64,000 bases of DNA. Origin: an uncultured Prevotella sp. (GTDB taxonomy: Bacteria > Bacteroidota > Bacteroidia > Bacteroidales > Bacteroidaceae). The notes under the pieces are model-generated. The model saw nothing but the letters and a program-made list of their open reading frames with translations. It ran no database searches and was not told the origin of the DNA. The translations under genes and the position numbers were made by a program. The DNA is taken from NCBI GenBank assembly GCA_900768785.1, contig CAAGEG010000050.1:17499-81498 (forward strand), given 5' to 3'. Shown in pieces: positions 26,695 through 35,483 of this stretch (position 1 is its first letter; every line of letters begins with the position of its first letter).

Positions 26695-28677
26695 CTACTT
26701 TATTACTATGGTCTTAAACCAATCTTTCATCACTCCCGCGTATTGATTTTGTGAGTCGCTGATGATAATAATTGATTGACTTCCGTCATCTAATACAGGA
26801 CCTTTACACATGCCTTCATAGTTGGCTATGGAACGGTTGAACAGAGTGAGATGTGTGGAAAACGAATGTAACAGACGTTTATCTAATGTTTTTGTCTTGT
26901 TGCAATCATACGGTGTGTCGCAAGGATACGACTTTGTCTCGTCAAGATTTATCTCGTATATCTTGCAATTAACAAATGCGCCGATTTTTGCCTTTGGAAC
27001 GAAGAACTCTCTTTCCAATACGAGCATCCTCTCTTTGCTTATTGTCGTTATTTCGCTAACGCCTAATGCATATTGTGAGGCTTGTTTTGATGTGCTCGGC
27101 TTGTCCATTTCATAGAAATACATACAGTCTTGTTGCAGATTCATGTCAAATCCATAGAGTCTTAATATATTGTTTCGTTCATTTGAAGTGGCAGTTTGGT
27201 CTATGTCGTTTTTTAGCGGACCTTCGTTTATTGTCCATATAGTATGGCTTTCTTCATCGTATGCCAATGCCTCAAGCCCTTTGTTAGGTGTGACATTTTT
27301 CTTGAATGTCTCGGGCATGTTTATGCTTCTGCCTGTCGGAGTGCCGTCCATGTTGTATTCAACAATGCGGTTGTCGCTCTCCCTGCTTATAAACAATGTG
27401 TTTGTTGTTGGTACATAGGCTATGCCTTCTGCGTCTGCCGATATGCCTTTGTTGGCTTTAAAACCTATGTTTTCAGCGTTTTTTATCTCCCCACTTTTGG
27501 GGTCAATGGTGATATTGAACAAGAAAAAACCGTCGCTCTCGGTCTTATCAGAGACGACGGCATATATATTGTCGGTTATATGTGTTATTCCGCTGTAGTT
27601 GCCTGGTGGTATTGTGGCATTGAACGACCGTTGTTGACAGTCTTTTATTAGTGTTAGCGGTGGGTTGTCTGCCCATTTTGCTCCTTGTCGCAACACTATT
27701 TTTATGCGTTTGTTATTAGGTATTGTCGGACGTTGCCATGTTCCTTTGCTTACGGAGATAATGGTTTCAACGTCTGTTGGTGCTTCGTCAACGGCTTTTT
27801 GAAGGTCTGTGTAAAGTCCTGTGCCGTCTTGGGCTACTTGAATGTCGTATTTCACAAGGTGTTTTGCCAATGCCGGTACTTCTTTTACAACTGCTTGTGC
27901 CAACAATCCTGCCACTGTCATGGCGCCTTTTATGTTATAATGGGTATTGTCTTGCCTGCCTTGTGGTAGAGAAGGTGTCTCTCCGGGTGCGAAAATCATG
28001 TGTAGCTGCTTTGATTTCTCCCTTCCAAGCCCTTGCTCAAGGTTGTGTGTTATGGCGTTTGCATCAACAAAAGGTGTGCCCGTTGCCTGTGCTACTTGTC
28101 GTGGGGATATGAGATAAGCTCCGTGAGTATCTATGAGGCTGTCGCCTTCGGCAAGGTTGCTTGACGAATTTGCTCTTAGGTCATCGTCGGTAACGGCTGT
28201 CTTGCTTTGTGCGAACGAACGTCTTACCACACTGTTAAACAATACGGGGTGTGCTCCTTTTGATTTTGTTTCTTCAACAAACTTTTTCAGGTTTGCGTCA
28301 AAGGTGGTTCCGGGTTCCGTGTGCCTTAATGTGTCGGGCTTTTCGTCGTTATGACCGAATTGAATGAACACATAGTCGCCGGGCTTGAGCTTTTCGAGTA
28401 CTTTTTGCCAACGCCCTTCGGCTATGAAACTCTTTGATGAACGCCCGTTAACGGCGTGGTTTTCAATAACTATATCATCAGAGAAGAAATTCTGCAACAT
28501 CATTCCCCAGCCTCTCTCTTGCTTGTCGCCGCTGATATCTTTGTTTGCCATTGTCGAGTCGCCAATGGTAAATATCGTTATGGTGTCTTGTTTGTCGGCA
28601 GAACAAAGGGTTATGGTTAAAGCAAATGCTATAAACAGGGGTATTAGTCTGCTTGCAGCTGTTTTCTTGTTGTTCAT
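26695..28677 (-). CDS. Rhamnogalacturonan acetylesterase-like SGNH protein fused to pectinesterase remnant and phytase-like propeller domain
   Basis: The 660-aa protein has a signal peptide (about 1-27), then an SGNH hydrolase domain: GDSTM (catalytic Ser about 39), GRSS, GHNDEK and the DNTHYN block with Asp-His (about 242-247). This is the CE12 rhamnogalacturonan acetylesterase pattern, removing acetyl groups from pectin. About residues 275-340 look like the N-terminal 65 residues of a CE8 pectin methylesterase (AQDGTGLYTDLQKAVDEAP), but the catalytic part is absent. From about 345 the sequence matches the esterase-like/phytase-like beta-propeller family (GLEALAYDEESHTIWTINEG). It is 11 nt after hisS in the same operon direction, an unexpected partner. 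Activities are inferred. Confidence 0.82.
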   Translation of the reverse strand: MNNKKTAASRLIPLFIAFALTITLCSADKQDTITIFTIGDSTMANKDISGDKQERGWGMMLQNFFSDDIVIENHAVNGRSSKSFIAEGRWQKVLEKLKPGDYVFIQFGHNDEKPDTLRHTEPGTTFDANLKKFVEETKSKGAHPVLFNSVVRRSFAQSKTAVTDDDLRANSSSNLAEGDSLIDTHGAYLISPRQVAQATGTPFVDANAITHNLEQGLGREKSKQLHMIFAPGETPSLPQGRQDNTHYNIKGAMTVAGLLAQAVVKEVPALAKHLVKYDIQVAQDGTGLYTDLQKAVDEAPTDVETIISVSKGTWQRPTIPNNKRIKIVLRQGAKWADNPPLTLIKDCQQRSFNATIPPGNYSGITHITDNIYAVVSDKTESDGFFLFNITIDPKSGEIKNAENIGFKANKGISADAEGIAYVPTTNTLFISRESDNRIVEYNMDGTPTGRSINMPETFKKNVTPNKGLEALAYDEESHTIWTINEGPLKNDIDQTATSNERNNILRLYGFDMNLQQDCMYFYEMDKPSTSKQASQYALGVSEITTISKERMLVLEREFFVPKAKIGAFVNCKIYEINLDETKSYPCDTPYDCNKTKTLDKRLLHSFSTHLTLFNRSIANYEGMCKGPVLDDGSQSIIIISDSQNQYAGVMKDWFKTIVIK

Positions 28678-28688
28678 GTTGCTGATGT

Positions 28689-30053
28689 TTATTTCACCTT
28701 TTCTATTAGTTCGTCTGTTGTAACGAGCGATTGTTCTCCCGTTGTCATGTCTTTCAAAGTGATTTTCTGCTCGTTTATCTCATTTTCTCCCGCCATTGCT
28801 ACAAAGCGAACGCCATTGCTGTTGGCGTAGCTCATCTGTTTTTTCATTTTTACAGCGTCGGGATAAATCTCTGTTGCCACACCTGCTTCTCTTGCTTTTG
28901 CCGCTATGGGCATGCAGTAGGCGGTCTCTTTTTCTCCGAAATTGATGAAGAGCAGTTGTGTGTTCGACATGGCGTTTTCGGGGTATAGGTCAAGTGTGTT
29001 CAACACATCGTATATGCGGTCTGCGCCGAAAGAGATACCAACACCGCTTATTCCGGGCATGCCGAATATTCCTGTGAGGTTGTCGTATCGTCCTCCGCCT
29101 GTTATACTTCCTATTTGTACGTCGCAGGCTTTCACTTCGAAGATTGCTCCTGTGTAGTAGTTTAGTCCGCGTGCAAGTGTTAGGTCAAACTCAACTTCGT
29201 TGTTTAAGCCGCATTGTTTCAGCATGTTGAGTATGTAGTTTAGTTCTTCCACGCCTTTCATTCCTGCTTCCGAGCCTTTTAAGATGTTGCTCATTGTGGC
29301 GAGTTTCTCTTCGTTGGTGCCGCTAAGTGTTATTATTGGCTGCAGCTTTTCTATTGCTTCGCTGCTTAGTCCGTCGGCTGCCAGTTCGGCATTTACGTTG
29401 TCAAGACCTATTTTGTCAAGTTTGTCTATTGCTACGGTTATATCTACAATTTTGTCAGCCTCGTTAATGTATTCTGCTATTCCGCTTAGTATCTTTCTAT
29501 TGTTAATCTTTATCAACACTTTTATCCCGAAGCGTGTGAACACGGTGTCGATAATCTGCATGAGTTCCACCTCGTTCATTAACGAATTGCTGCCTACAAT
29601 GTCGGCATCACACTGATAAAACTCTCTGTAACGCCCTTTTTGCGGTCTGTCGGCACGCCATACGGGTTGTATCTGATAGCGTTTGAAGGGCATTTGAAGT
29701 TCGTCTCTGTGCATCACGACAAAGCGTGCGAATGGTACAGTGAGGTCGTATCTCAGTCCTTTCTCGCATAGTTTTGACGATAGTTTCAGCGAGTTGCCTT
29801 CCAAGAGTGCTTCTTTGTCTATTTTATTCAGGTAGTCGCCGCTGTTGAGTATTTTGAACAACAATTTGTCTCCCTCTTCTCCGTATTTGCCGAGCAGTGT
29901 TTGGAGGGTTTCCATTGCCGGTGTTTCAATCTGCTTGAAGCCGTAGAGTGAGTAAACGGATTTTATGGTGTTGAATATGTAGTTGCGTTTAGACATCTCT
30001 AATGGTGAGAAGTCTCTTGTGCCTTTAGGGATTGTTGGCTTTGGTGCGTTCAT
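28689..30053 (-). CDS. hisS: Histidyl-tRNA synthetase
   Basis: Class II synthetase charging tRNA-His. The 454-aa protein starts with [12 protein letters not shown] and contains motif 2 ([20 protein letters not shown], about 125-144), the histidine-specific ARGLNYYTG loop (about 300-308) and motif 3 with GGGRYDNL and GISFGADRI (about 330-360). A C-terminal anticodon-binding domain follows. It lies 33 nt downstream of purA and 11 nt upstream of the pectin-esterase chimera, so it is probably in the middle of an operon. Confidence 0.96.
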   Translation of the reverse strand: MNAPKPTIPKGTRDFSPLEMSKRNYIFNTIKSVYSLYGFKQIETPAMETLQTLLGKYGEEGDKLLFKILNSGDYLNKIDKEALLEGNSLKLSSKLCEKGLRYDLTVPFARFVVMHRDELQMPFKRYQIQPVWRADRPQKGRYREFYQCDADIVGSNSLMNEVELMQIIDTVFTRFGIKVLIKINNRKILSGIAEYINEADKIVDITVAIDKLDKIGLDNVNAELAADGLSSEAIEKLQPIITLSGTNEEKLATMSNILKGSEAGMKGVEELNYILNMLKQCGLNNEVEFDLTLARGLNYYTGAIFEVKACDVQIGSITGGGRYDNLTGIFGMPGISGVGISFGADRIYDVLNTLDLYPENAMSNTQLLFINFGEKETAYCMPIAAKAREAGVATEIYPDAVKMKKQMSYANSNGVRFVAMAGENEINEQKITLKDMTTGEQSLVTTDELIEKVK

Positions 30054-30086
30054 GATTATGTTTACTTTGTTACCTTTTTCAGCCTT

Positions 30087-31358
30087 TTATCTTATTATTG
30101 TTTGTTCACGATCCGGACCTATGGATATGATAGCTATCGGTGTTTCGAGTTGTTCTTCAAGGAATTTTATGTAGTTTTTAAATTCTTCGGGGAACTGTTC
30201 CTCGCTTGTTATTTTTGTCATATCTGTTTTCCACCCTTTCATCTCTGTGTATATGGGTGTTATTCCGTCTTCTATGTTGTATGGGAAGTCTTCCATGCGT
30301 TTGCCGTCACGTTCATAAGCCACGCAGGCTTTGATGGTGTCGAATGTGTCGAGCACATCGCTTTTCATCATAATGAGTTTTGTCACCCCGTTAACCATTA
30401 TGGAGTATCTTAGAGCGACGAGGTCTATCCATCCGCATCGGCGTTCTCTTCCTGTGACAGCTCCATATTCGTGTCCTATGGCGCGTATCTTGTCGCCTGT
30501 TTCGTCGAAGAGTTCTGTTGGGAATGGTCCTGCACCTACGCGTGTACAATAGGCCTTCATTATGCCGAACACGTCTCCTATTTTGTTAGGTCCTATACCG
30601 AGTCCTACACATGCTCCTGCGCATATTGTGTTTGATGAGGTTACGAACGGATAACTGCCGAAGTCGACATCGAGCATTGTGCCTTGTGCTCCTTCGCAGA
30701 GTATGCTTTTGCCTTCTTTGAGGTGTTTGTTTATTACGTGTTCTGAGTCTATGATGTTGAATTGCTTGATATATTCTATTCCTTCAAGCCATTTCTTTTC
30801 TACGTCGCTAATGTCGTAGTCGGTGTATCCCATAGATTGGAGCATCTTTTCGTGTCTTGCTTTGTGTGCGGCATATTTTTCGCTGAAGTTTTCAAATATG
30901 TCACCCACTCTTAGTCCGTTTCTTGATACTTTGTCGGTGTAGGTCGGTCCGATTCCTTTGCCTGTGGTGCCTACTTTGTTCTTGCCTTTTGCTGCTTCGT
31001 AAGCTGCATCGAGCACTCTGTGTGTGGGCATTATGAGGTGGGCTTTCTTTGATATGCAGAGTCTTTCTTTGAGGTTGTGCCCGCTTTTTTCAAGGTCTTT
31101 GGCTTCGTCCATAAAGAGGTCGGGTGCGAGAACCACGCCGTTGCCGATGATGTTTGTCTTGCCTCCTTGAAAAATGCCTGAGGGTATGCTTCTTAGTACA
31201 TATTTTTCGCCTTCAAACTCAAGGGTGTGTCCTGCGTTGGGACCGCCTTGAAATCTTGCTATTACGTCGTATTGTGGTGTGAGGACATCCACTACTTTGC
31301 CTTTTCCTTCATCTCCCCATTGGAGTCCGAGCAATACGTCAACTTTGCCTTGTTTCAT
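30087..31358 (-). CDS. purA: Adenylosuccinate synthetase
   Basis: Condenses IMP and aspartate using GTP, first step of AMP synthesis. The 423-aa protein has the GTP-binding/catalytic loop GLQWGDEGKGKVVD (about 11-24), the GPNAGHTL motif (about 38-45, catalytic His), the IMP-binding QGTMLDVDFG and the ERRCGW loop. Length is canonical. It follows a Fur-like regulator gene by 42 nt and precedes hisS by 33 nt; guaA, the GMP branch enzyme, is encoded elsewhere in the window at 54.9 kb. Confidence 0.96.
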   Translation of the reverse strand: MKQGKVDVLLGLQWGDEGKGKVVDVLTPQYDVIARFQGGPNAGHTLEFEGEKYVLRSIPSGIFQGGKTNIIGNGVVLAPDLFMDEAKDLEKSGHNLKERLCISKKAHLIMPTHRVLDAAYEAAKGKNKVGTTGKGIGPTYTDKVSRNGLRVGDIFENFSEKYAAHKARHEKMLQSMGYTDYDISDVEKKWLEGIEYIKQFNIIDSEHVINKHLKEGKSILCEGAQGTMLDVDFGSYPFVTSSNTICAGACVGLGIGPNKIGDVFGIMKAYCTRVGAGPFPTELFDETGDKIRAIGHEYGAVTGRERRCGWIDLVALRYSIMVNGVTKLIMMKSDVLDTFDTIKACVAYERDGKRMEDFPYNIEDGITPIYTEMKGWKTDMTKITSEEQFPEEFKNYIKFLEEQLETPIAIISIGPDREQTIIR

Positions 31359-31400
31359 AATACTTGTTGTTCTGTTATTTGTTTTTGTTATTTGCTTTGT

Positions 31401-31880
31401 TTATTCTTTGTTTTTCCTTTTGTTGTTTTTGCGTGTCAGCGCACCTTGACATTTGCTGCATATTCCGTATATGCTGAATGTGTAGTTTTCTTTGCGAAAG
31501 CGTTTTGTACGAACGTTTCTGAATATTTCGTCAACCTCAGGCGATGATATTTTTGTTACTTGTCCGCATAGTGTACACACGCTGTAACAGCCGTCTCCTG
31601 TAAATTCCGCTTTGTATCTTATGGCTTTGTTTATTCGTATTGCGGAGACAAGTTTTATTTCCATAAGCAGGTTCAGGGTGTTGTATATTGTTGCCAGACT
31701 TACGTGGAAATGGTCTTTTTCCAGGATTGAACTGATATCATCTGTTGTGAAGAATCCTTCAAAACTGTAAGCGGCTTTCAGTATGGCAAACCTTTCGGGG
31801 GTTTTTCTGTATTTGTTCTGTGTCAAATAGTTGAGCAGAATGTTTATTGCCTTTTCTGTTATGTCGCTTGATGTGTCCAT
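31401..31880 (-). CDS. Fur-family transcriptional regulator
   Basis: Fur-family repressors bind DNA when loaded with a metal or oxidised by peroxide. The 159-aa protein has an N-terminal winged helix (RKTPERFAILKAAYS and HVSLATIYNTLNLL, about 23-80) and a C-terminal dimerisation domain with a CTLC...CSKC pair of Cys-x2-Cys motifs (about 98-101 and 148-151), the structural zinc site. The regulatory His-rich motif HHHHDH of Fur is not visible, so iron, zinc, manganese or peroxide sensing cannot be assigned. TAATTTTG at 31908-31901 (minus strand) may be its -7 box. First gene of a minus-strand cluster with purA and hisS. Confidence 0.88.
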   Translation of the reverse strand: MDTSSDITEKAINILLNYLTQNKYRKTPERFAILKAAYSFEGFFTTDDISSILEKDHFHVSLATIYNTLNLLMEIKLVSAIRINKAIRYKAEFTGDGCYSVCTLCGQVTKISSPEVDEIFRNVRTKRFRKENYTFSIYGICSKCQGALTRKNNKRKNKE

Positions 31881-32117
31881 GTGTGTTCGCTATTCCTTGA
31901 CAAAATTACACAAAATGTATGTAATAAACGAATAAATCGTCAAGAAATGGTGTTGTTTCTTTATAATCGGCAAGTTGAGGGTTTGTTGTGTGGCTTGGTG
32001 GTTGTTTTTGTCTGTTGTCGGTCGTTGGGTTGGCGGTTTGGTGTGTCAAGGTTTTGTTGTGGTTGTGTTGTTTTCGGCGTGCCGTTTTTGTCGGTTGTTG
32101 GATCGGAGGTTCGGGGT
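31881..32117. other. G/T-rich intergenic sequence
   Basis: No gene seen. The plus strand is extremely G/T-rich; the 60 nt at 32041-32100 contain 22 G and 6 C. The segments beginning GTTTTTGTC near 32004 and CGTTTTTGTC near 32083 are imperfect direct repeats. It lies downstream of the alkylation-repair-like gene and upstream of the Fur-family gene. Confidence 0.45.
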
Positions 32118-32687
32118 TTATTGTCGTGTGTTGTTTTCGGTAAGTCGGTTTATGGCGTTTCCTGCTGCGTGTCTTACGGCTAAATTGTTGTGGTTCAAGG
32201 CTTTCTGTGCTAATGTTTTGAATGTTTCAAATTCGTTGTTTTCAAGCGTGATGCCTTTCATAAACAGTCGTGAAAGTGTCTGATAGCCGCAAATGGTTAT
32301 AATGTCGCTCTTGTCTGTTATCCATTCAAGGGCGTGCTCTTTGGCGTTTTCTATGTGTTGAAACAGCTTCATGGCGGCAATTTCGGCTATCTCTTGGTTG
32401 GGTATCTCGTGTGCCCATGTTTTTGTTTTTTCGTGTGTCATTGTTTCGGGTGGCATCATCATGAGTGCCAGTATCTTAGACTCGCGAATATCTTCTACCC
32501 ATAACAGTTGTGCGAGTTCGTGGTCTTTGCCGTGTTGTTGTGCGTAGGCGGTGAGTTCGGGCAGACTGATGCCCCAAATTATTTTGTATGCGAGTCCTTT
32601 GTTTCTCATCGATTGTGAAACAACGCCGTTCATGTGCAGTCTGTACCATGTTTTCAGCTCTTTCAGTCTGTCGGTTGCCGTTGTCAT
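32118..32687 (-). CDS. DNA alkylation repair-like (ALK/HEAT-repeat) protein
   Basis: The 189-aa protein is all-helical with HEAT-like repeats and resembles the DNA alkylation repair (AlkD-type, PF08713) family in segments such as WVEDIRESKILALMMM and EIAAMKLFQHI. AlkD removes 3- and 7-alkylpurines. Full-length AlkD is about 230 aa; this version is shorter, so whether the catalytic aspartate and tryptophans are kept is uncertain. It is 31 nt after the DPP III gene. An alternative reading is a structural HEAT protein without glycosylase activity. Confidence 0.7.
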   Translation of the reverse strand: MTTATDRLKELKTWYRLHMNGVVSQSMRNKGLAYKIIWGISLPELTAYAQQHGKDHELAQLLWVEDIRESKILALMMMPPETMTHEKTKTWAHEIPNQEIAEIAAMKLFQHIENAKEHALEWITDKSDIITICGYQTLSRLFMKGITLENNEFETFKTLAQKALNHNNLAVRHAAGNAINRLTENNTRQ

Positions 32688-32718
32688 CTGTGTGGGTGTT
32701 TATATATTATAATATGTG

Positions 32719-34668
32719 TCAATATTCTCTGCTGTATCGCAACATCTGTTCGGTGTAGCTTTCGGTGTAGTCGGGCACAATGTCTGTTATCTTGCCTTTG
32801 TCGTCTCTGACGGCTTTAAGTCGGGGATTTACAAATCCTTTGTATGGCGGGATGTTCAGTTTGTCGTATCTTTCTTTTATTTCTTTGTGTAGTTCGGGGT
32901 CTGTTTTCACGGCGTATCTCTCTACGATATCTTTTGCTGCCTGATAGTCGCCTTCGCTCTTAATGCGCTGTATTTCAGCCAATAGCTGTGCAAACAGGTC
33001 TCTTAGTTTTTCATAGTCGTTGATTTTTACAAAGGTTTTGCCGTTTTTGCGAACAAGTTCTACTATGTTGTTTTTCTTGCCTTGTTCGTAACACCGGTGG
33101 GCTATGAGTGCTCTGTTTCTCATGTGGGCTTCTTCTATGTCTTGTCCTATGTTAATGCGAGCCATTTGTGTGAGCAGTCCGTTCATCATATAGGTATAAT
33201 ATGTTGCCTTGTATGCTTCTTTGTCGGGCAAGAGTCCCAAGTCGGTGAGTTTTTTGTCGGCGCAGTAGTATAGTCCGAATAGGTCGGCGCGAGCTTCTTC
33301 TATGGTACTTCCATATGCTTTCAGCGCGTCTTGACTTACGCCTTCAAGCAGTTGTCCGCTACCGTGTCCGAGACATTCGTGCAGGTCGGTGTGGATAATG
33401 TCACAGAGGTTGCCGTATTTATCTATGAGACAGCGTGTTTCGTTGTCTATGACAAATTCTTCAAGAAAGCCGTTGCCACGTGCAGCTTCGTTATATGCGT
33501 TGATGATATTGCTTATAGTAACGCTTTTCGAACCGTGTTGTGCTCTTATCCATTCGGCGTTTGGGAGGTTAATGCCAATGGCGGTAGCGGGATATTCGCC
33601 GCCACCGAGCATGGCGGCACATATAACGTTGGCTGTCACACCTTTAACTTGTTTTTTCTTAAATCTCGGGTCAACGGGTGAGTGGTCTTCAAACCATTGT
33701 GCGTTGTCGCTTATGAGGCGTGTGCGCATGGTGCCTTCTTTGTCTCTGTATTCCACGAGTCCTTCCCATGTGCCTTTAAGTCCTAAGGGGTCGTCGTAGG
33801 TTTCAATAAATCCGTTGATAAAGTCAATGTCGGCTTCGGTTTCTTTTACCCATTCTATGCAGTAGGTGTTGAATGTTCTAAGGTCGCCTGTTGTGTAGTA
33901 GTCTATAAGGTGCTGTATTATAGAGCGTTGGTTGTTGTTTTCGGCTGTTTCTTTTGCTTTTTCAAGCCAATAGATAATGTGTGTTATCTGTTTGCTGTAT
34001 TTGCCACCCACTCGCCATGTTTCTTCTTTTATTGTTCCGTTTTCTTTGACAACGGTTGTGTTAAGACCGAGTGAGAGGGGCTCTTTGTCGTTATTGTCTT
34101 TCAGTTGTGCATAGTAGGCTTCTACTTCTGCTTGTGTTACATCCACGAAGAAGTTGCATGCCGAATTTTTAACTATATCTTCGTGGGCTTTTTTTGATAC
34201 TTTTACGGGTGCTATGTTTGGGTCGTAAATTATTGGTATTAGCTCTTTTACGAGTTCTTCGTGTGTTTGTTTCTCGCTTAGTGGCAGCTGTTCTTTTTTT
34301 AGTGTGTTTACTGCGTCTGCGAAGAATTGTTTTGTGAAGTTTGGTATAAACTTTTCGCAACCGTAATGATGATATATACCGTTTGAGAACCACACTCTTT
34401 TGAGATAAGTTTCCAGTTGTCGGAAGTTGTCGGTGTTTCTGTCGCCTTCGTAGTGCAGATAGATAGCTTCGAGGGTTTTGCGTATAAGTATGTTCCATTT
34501 GCCGAATTGGTCAAATGTGATGTCTCGTCCTGCGAGTGCAGCTTTGGCGAGATAGTAGGCGAGGGCCTTTTGCTTGAGGGTGAGTTGTTCGAAGTTCTCA
34601 AGTCTATATCTTAGTATTCTTATATCGGCGAAGTCTTCTACGATATATTGAAACTTATCTTCTGTCAT
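32719..34668 (-). CDS. Dipeptidyl peptidase III (M49 metallopeptidase)
   Basis: DPP III removes dipeptides from the N-terminus of short peptides. The M49 zinc motif HExxGH is present as HECLGHGSG (about residues 425-433) and the third ligand motif EEARAD follows about 25 residues later, matching the family EExRAE/D. The 649-aa length is that of bacterial DPP III (about 675 aa). There is no signal peptide, suggesting a cytoplasmic enzyme for peptide catabolism, which fits an asaccharolytic or mixed amino-acid lifestyle. It follows an AraC-type regulator gene by 13 nt. Confidence 0.93.
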   Translation of the reverse strand: MTEDKFQYIVEDFADIRILRYRLENFEQLTLKQKALAYYLAKAALAGRDITFDQFGKWNILIRKTLEAIYLHYEGDRNTDNFRQLETYLKRVWFSNGIYHHYGCEKFIPNFTKQFFADAVNTLKKEQLPLSEKQTHEELVKELIPIIYDPNIAPVKVSKKAHEDIVKNSACNFFVDVTQAEVEAYYAQLKDNNDKEPLSLGLNTTVVKENGTIKEETWRVGGKYSKQITHIIYWLEKAKETAENNNQRSIIQHLIDYYTTGDLRTFNTYCIEWVKETEADIDFINGFIETYDDPLGLKGTWEGLVEYRDKEGTMRTRLISDNAQWFEDHSPVDPRFKKKQVKGVTANVICAAMLGGGEYPATAIGINLPNAEWIRAQHGSKSVTISNIINAYNEAARGNGFLEEFVIDNETRCLIDKYGNLCDIIHTDLHECLGHGSGQLLEGVSQDALKAYGSTIEEARADLFGLYYCADKKLTDLGLLPDKEAYKATYYTYMMNGLLTQMARINIGQDIEEAHMRNRALIAHRCYEQGKKNNIVELVRKNGKTFVKINDYEKLRDLFAQLLAEIQRIKSEGDYQAAKDIVERYAVKTDPELHKEIKERYDKLNIPPYKGFVNPRLKAVRDDKGKITDIVPDYTESYTEQMLRYSREY

Positions 34669-34681
34669 TTATTTGTGGTTT

Positions 34682-35131
34682 TTATTGTTCTGTTTCTTTT
34701 GCTTTTTTCTCTTTTGTCATACGAAGATAAAGCTGAAGATATTGGCGCGGTGTGATTTGAAAGTTTTTATAAAAGGCGGCATAAAAAGGTTGTCGGTGCT
34801 TAAACCCCACAAGTCCGGCTATGTCTTGAACGTTAAGGTTTAATTCTTTAAGTTTCTGTATATATTTGAGTGAAGCTTCAACTCGGCATTTATTGACAAA
34901 AGACGGAAAGTTCATGCCGTAGCCGAGTTTAATTGCCGCTGCCACATATCGTGTGTTGGTGTTGAGCTCTTTTGCGAGCTGTTCGATTCTATAATTCTCA
35001 ACAAGATATCTTTTTTTCTTGACTATTGTTTCTTTTATTTTTGGTTTTAGTTCCTGAATTCTCTTTTTCGGGATAGTGTTTGTGTACGCTGCCGGTTCTT
35101 TTTCGTTTGGGTGAATTTGATATTTTGCCAT
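34682..35131 (-). CDS. AraC-type helix-turn-helix protein (149 aa)
   Basis: The C-terminal 95 residues form an AraC/XylS double helix-turn-helix: IEQLAKELNTNTRYVAAAIK (first HTH, about 49-68) and VQDIAGLVGFKHRQPFYAAF (second, about 101-120) with the family end PRQYLQ. The N-terminal 45 residues are basic and unstructured, so there is no usual effector domain. It precedes DPP III by 13 nt and may regulate it. TAAATTTG at 35171-35164 on the minus strand is a possible -7 box. Confidence 0.85.
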   Translation of the reverse strand: MAKYQIHPNEKEPAAYTNTIPKKRIQELKPKIKETIVKKKRYLVENYRIEQLAKELNTNTRYVAAAIKLGYGMNFPSFVNKCRVEASLKYIQKLKELNLNVQDIAGLVGFKHRQPFYAAFYKNFQITPRQYLQLYLRMTKEKKAKETEQ

Positions 35132-35270
35132 AATCCTGATTGTTTTATTAATGTATCGATTTGCAAATTTACGAAAAACAAAGGAAACGCGAGTTGTTTA
35201 ATAGCTATTTTTGATTTCTGTGGTTTTATTTTTCTTATATATAAATATGTACGAGTACCTTATAATAAAT

Positions 35271-35395
35271 ACGATAGTGATATCGTTTGCCAAATGTTTA
35301 CAAAACAGCGCTGTTTTTAACGTCTCGTGGAGTGGAAAATCTACATAAATATTACTCATGTGTGAAAATAAGACAAAATGTCATACTGACTGACA
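35271..35395. promoter_or_regulatory. Cluster of short dyads upstream of the orphan 404-aa gene
   Basis: In the 350-nt gap 35132-35483 there are: ACGATA-GTGA-TATCGT (35271-35286), a perfect 16-bp palindrome AAAACAGCGCTGTTTT (35302-35317), and TGTCA / TGACA (35379-35383 / 35391-35395) overlapping TGACT...AGTCA. They look like operators or small structures. No clear -33/-7 promoter was found for the gene at 35484. Confidence 0.45.
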
Positions 35396-35483
35396 AAAAG
35401 TCACTATAGTTTAATGTGTTGGTGCTTTTTAAAATTCAGGCATGGTGTTTGTTATATTTTATGTATAATCAATTTTTTTTAAT

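Noticed and set aside
35331..35363. dif-like sequence (CTACATAA near 35340)
   Set aside because: Only one half resembles a XerD site; the other half does not match. Not strong enough to annotate although the location would fit a terminus.
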